From positions 186,001 through 250,000 of the forward strand of contig NZ_JAVAMQ010000001.1 in the NCBI RefSeq assembly GCF_030732095.1: 64,000 bases of DNA. The letters run 5' to 3'. Shown here in pieces: positions 62,137 to 64,000 of the stretch. Position numbers and translations under genes: made by a program. The DNA is from Paracoccus spongiarum. GTDB lineage: Bacteria; Pseudomonadota; Alphaproteobacteria; Rhodobacterales; Rhodobacteraceae. How positions within the stretch are numbered: position 1 is the first letter of the stretch; each line of letters begins with the position of its first letter. The notes under the pieces were generated by a model. It saw only the letters and a program-made list of their open reading frames with translations. It did not search any database and had not been told where the DNA came from.

Positions 62137-63296
62137 CAGACCAGCCCCATCAGTTCGCGGCCGATCAGCATGCGGCGGATCTCGCTGGTGCCGGCGCCGA
62201 TCTCCATCAGCTTGGCATCGCGGAAGAGGCGGCTGACCACGCTGTCGTTCAGGAAGCCCGCGCCCCCCAGAGCCTGGACCGCCTGATGGGCCTGCACCAT
62301 CGCCTGCTCGCTGGCATAAAGCACGGCCCCCGCCGCGTCCTGCCGCGTGACCTTGCCCGCATCGCAGGCCCGCGCGACCTCGTAGACATAGGCCCGCGCG
62401 GTGTTCAGCGCGACATACATGTCGGCGATCTTGCCCTGCATCAGCTGGAAGGATCCGATCGGCTGGCCGAACTGCCTGCGGTCGCGGACATAGGGCATCA
62501 CCTCGTCGAGGCATGCCGCCATGATGCCGGTGCCGATGCCCGACAGCACCAGCCGTTCATAGTCCAGCCCCGACATCAGCACGCGCACGCCGCGGCCTTC
62601 CTCGCCCAGTACGTTCTCGAAGGGGATCTCGCAATTCTCGAAGATCAGCTCGCCCGTGTTGGACCCGCGCATCCCCAGCTTGTCGAAATGGGGCGACGTC
62701 GAAAAGCCCGCCATGCCGCGTTCGACGATGAAGGCGGTGATGCCCTTGCTGCCCGCATCGGGGTCGGTCTTGGCATAGACGACCAGAGTATGCGCGTCCG
62801 GCGCGTTGGTGATCCAGTACTTGTTGCCGTTCAGGACATAGCGGTCGTTCTTCTTCTCGGCCCGCAGCTTCATGCCGACCACGTCGCTGCCCGCGCCCTC
62901 CTCGGACATGGCCAGCGCGCCGACGGCCGCGCCGCTGCACAGGTCCGGCAGGTATTTCGCGCGCTGCGCATCGCTGCCGTTCAGCTTGATCTGGTTCACG
63001 CAGAGGTTGGAATGGGCCCCGTAGGACAGGCTGACGCTGGCCGAGGCGCGGGCCAGTTCCTCGGTGGCGATGACATGCGCGAGATAGCCCATCCCCGAGC
63101 CGCCGAACTCCTCGGACACGGTAATGCCCAGCAGGCCCAGTTCGCCCATCTCGGCCCACAGCTCGTTGGGAAAGGCGTTGGTGCGGTCCACCTCGGCGGC
63201 CAGCGGCTTGACGCGCTCTTGCGCCCAGCGGTGGATCATCTCGCGCAGGGCGTTCACATCCTCGCCCAGATCGAACTGCATGCCTTGCGTGAACAT
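62136..63296 (-). CDS. liuA: Isovaleryl-CoA dehydrogenase
   Basis: FAD-dependent conversion of isovaleryl-CoA to 3-methylcrotonyl-CoA. 386 residues from the ATG at 63296, with GGAGGG 7 nt upstream. Acyl-CoA dehydrogenase fold: [55 protein letters not shown]; the catalytic base Glu sits in [11 protein letters not shown], the position specific to isovaleryl-CoA dehydrogenases. First gene of the operon; the palindrome at 63316-63329 lies 20 bp upstream. Confidence 0.96.
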   Translation of the reverse strand: MFTQGMQFDLGEDVNALREMIHRWAQERVKPLAAEVDRTNAFPNELWAEMGELGLLGITVSEEFGGSGMGYLAHVIATEELARASASVSLSYGAHSNLCVNQIKLNGSDAQRAKYLPDLCSGAAVGALAMSEEGAGSDVVGMKLRAEKKNDRYVLNGNKYWITNAPDAHTLVVYAKTDPDAGSKGITAFIVERGMAGFSTSPHFDKLGMRGSNTGELIFENCEIPFENVLGEEGRGVRVLMSGLDYERLVLSGIGTGIMAACLDEVMPYVRDRRQFGQPIGSFQLMQGKIADMYVALNTARAYVYEVARACDAGKVTRQDAAGAVLYASEQAMVQAHQAVQALGGAGFLNDSVVSRLFRDAKLMEIGAGTSEIRRMLIGRELMGLV

Positions 63297-63315
63297 CGCC
63301 GCACCCTCCGTTTAT

Positions 63316-63329
63316 TGAACGATCGTTCA
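63316..63329. promoter_or_regulatory. Perfect palindrome, TetR-type operator upstream of liuA
   Basis: TGAACGATCGTTCA is a perfect 14-bp palindrome between the divergent liuA and histidine phosphatase genes, 20 bp upstream of the liuA ATG. Its size and symmetry suit a TetR-family repressor of acyl-CoA catabolism. No such regulator gene is within the window. Confidence 0.7.
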
Positions 63330-63490
63330 TTTAATGGGGGTGTAGCCTATTCCCCCCGGCCGCGTCAAGCGAAGCCTGCGCCGGATCGCCCATCCGGTCA
63401 ACCGGCGCGGCTTGCGCTTTCGCATAACGCCCCGCATCCTGCCCGCCGCCCGCATCGGCGCGGCGACAGGAAAGGCGCGGAGGCCCGTTG

Positions 63491-64000
63491 ATGAAGCTGA
63501 TGATTCTGCGTCACGCGCCGGCGCTGACCGGGGGGCGGCTAGCCGGCCGCCGCGATGTCGATGCCGATTGCAGCGACCGCGACGCCTTCGCGCGGATGGC
63601 CACGCGGCTGGGCGAGATCGGGGAGGTGCTGAGCAGTCCGGCGCGGCGCTGCCTGCAGACCGCGGTGGCGCTTGGGCTTGGCGACCCGCCGACCCGCGCG
63701 GCCCTCTGGGAACAGGATCACGGCGCCTGGGAGGGCATGGCTCTTGACCGCCTGCCCGACCTGGGCCGGATGAGCCCGGCCGACCTGGCGCGGCACCGTC
63801 CCGACGGCGGCGAAAGCTTCGACGACATGGCCGCGCGCGTCCGCCCCGAGATCGAGGCGCTGCGCGGCGACTGCCTGATCGTGGCCCATGCCGGCACGGT
63901 CCGCGCGGCGCTGGCGATGGTGGTGGGACCCGCGGCGCTGTCCTTCGCGGTGGCGCCGCTGTCGCTGACCGTGCTGCGCCGCGCAGGCCCCGACTGGTCC
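63491..64000 (+). CDS. Histidine phosphatase family protein, 3' end beyond window
   Basis: First 170 residues of a phosphoglycerate-mutase-like phosphatase; GGAGG lies 7 nt before the ATG. The RHG motif is LRHAPALTGGRLAGRRD (Gly changed to Ala), then SSPARRCLQTAVALG, WEQDHGAWEGMALDRL and the second catalytic His in CLIVAHAGTVRAAL. The size and motifs are near alpha-ribazole phosphatase (CobC) of cobalamin synthesis, but broad-specificity members look alike; the gene beyond the edge could decide. Confidence 0.85.
   Translation, partial: MKLMILRHAPALTGGRLAGRRDVDADCSDRDAFARMATRLGEIGEVLSSPARRCLQTAVALGLGDPPTRAALWEQDHGAWEGMALDRLPDLGRMSPADLARHRPDGGESFDDMAARVRPEIEALRGDCLIVAHAGTVRAALAMVVGPAALSFAVAPLSLTVLRRAGPDWS

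Noticed and set aside
1..64000. tRNA, rRNA, CRISPR array or insertion sequence
   Set aside because: Intergenic regions were read on both strands; none showed a cloverleaf with conserved TTCGA-type loop, rRNA motifs, spaced direct repeats or transposase coding.

Overview
The window is a high-GC chromosomal segment of an alphaproteobacterium of the family Rhodobacteraceae, most likely Paracoccus or a close relative. The evidence is gene content (gene transfer agent head genes, split b/b' ATP synthase subunits, a betIBA-choXWV choline locus, a Hint-domain protein, a liu leucine-catabolism operon), strong G/C bias at third codon positions, and pervasive 4-bp ATGA/GTGA start-stop overlaps. The genus is inferred, not proven. 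I see no rRNA, tRNA, CRISPR array, IS element or integrase.

Layout. 1-2.4 kb (minus): start of an RcGTA-like head cluster (small terminase, large terminase, portal cut by the window edge) with its own promoter. 2.7-8.9 kb (minus): coiled-coil protein, mltG and fabF, a Hint-domain protein, a PfkB kinase and nth. 9.0-9.7 kb (plus): OmpA-type lipoprotein. 10.0-12.9 kb (minus): F0 ATP synthase operon atpI-B-E-F'-F with promoter and terminator. 13.0-16.0 kb (plus): ArsR-type regulator, psuK and psuG (pseudouridine catabolism), DUF502 protein. 15.9-19.0 kb (minus): soluble patatin, secreted unknown, prfB. 19.2-22.4 kb (plus): membrane-anchored patatin with an AT-rich promoter, MgtC-like protein, lipoprotein. 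22.5-27.6 kb (minus): PBP1A, N-acetylmuramoyl-L-alanine amidase, aminotransferase. 27.7-28.5 kb: DsbA-like protein. 28.6-35.3 kb: divergent choline locus, betI-betB-betA (minus) and choX-choW-choV (plus), around a palindromic operator. 35.4-38.7 kb: capsule-type ABC exporter, divergent kpsM and kpsE-kpsT. 38.7-42.1 kb (minus): MBL-fold protein, CoA-transferase, DUF2147 protein. 42.2-44.8 kb (plus): hisA, lepA. 45.2-47.9 kb (minus): lgt-midA-pgeF operon. 48.0-51.8 kb: UbiK-like protein, DUF6476-like protein divergent from rluD, rpoH, and an M48-like protein without its zinc motif. 51.8-53.1 kb (minus): RcnB-like protein, nadK. 53.3-55.7 kb (plus): glyA, EamA transporter. 55.7-63.3 kb (minus): complete leucine/isovalerate operon liuA-lprI-like-liuB-liuD-gst-liuE-liuC behind a TetR-type palindrome. 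63.5 kb to the end (plus): histidine phosphatase, cut by the edge.

Functional themes are choline uptake and oxidation to glycine betaine; isovaleryl-CoA to acetyl-CoA plus acetoacetate; peptidoglycan synthesis and remodelling (mltG, mrcA, amidase, lgt); and respiratory energy conversion. The most interesting non-coding signals are a three-copy interspersed hairpin element (near 670, 28550 and 59950), several 12-13 bp tandem arrays confined to intergenic gaps, a TGCCA pentamer array in front of a secreted protein, and clean operator-like palindromes in front of the arsR-psuKG, bet/cho and liu loci.
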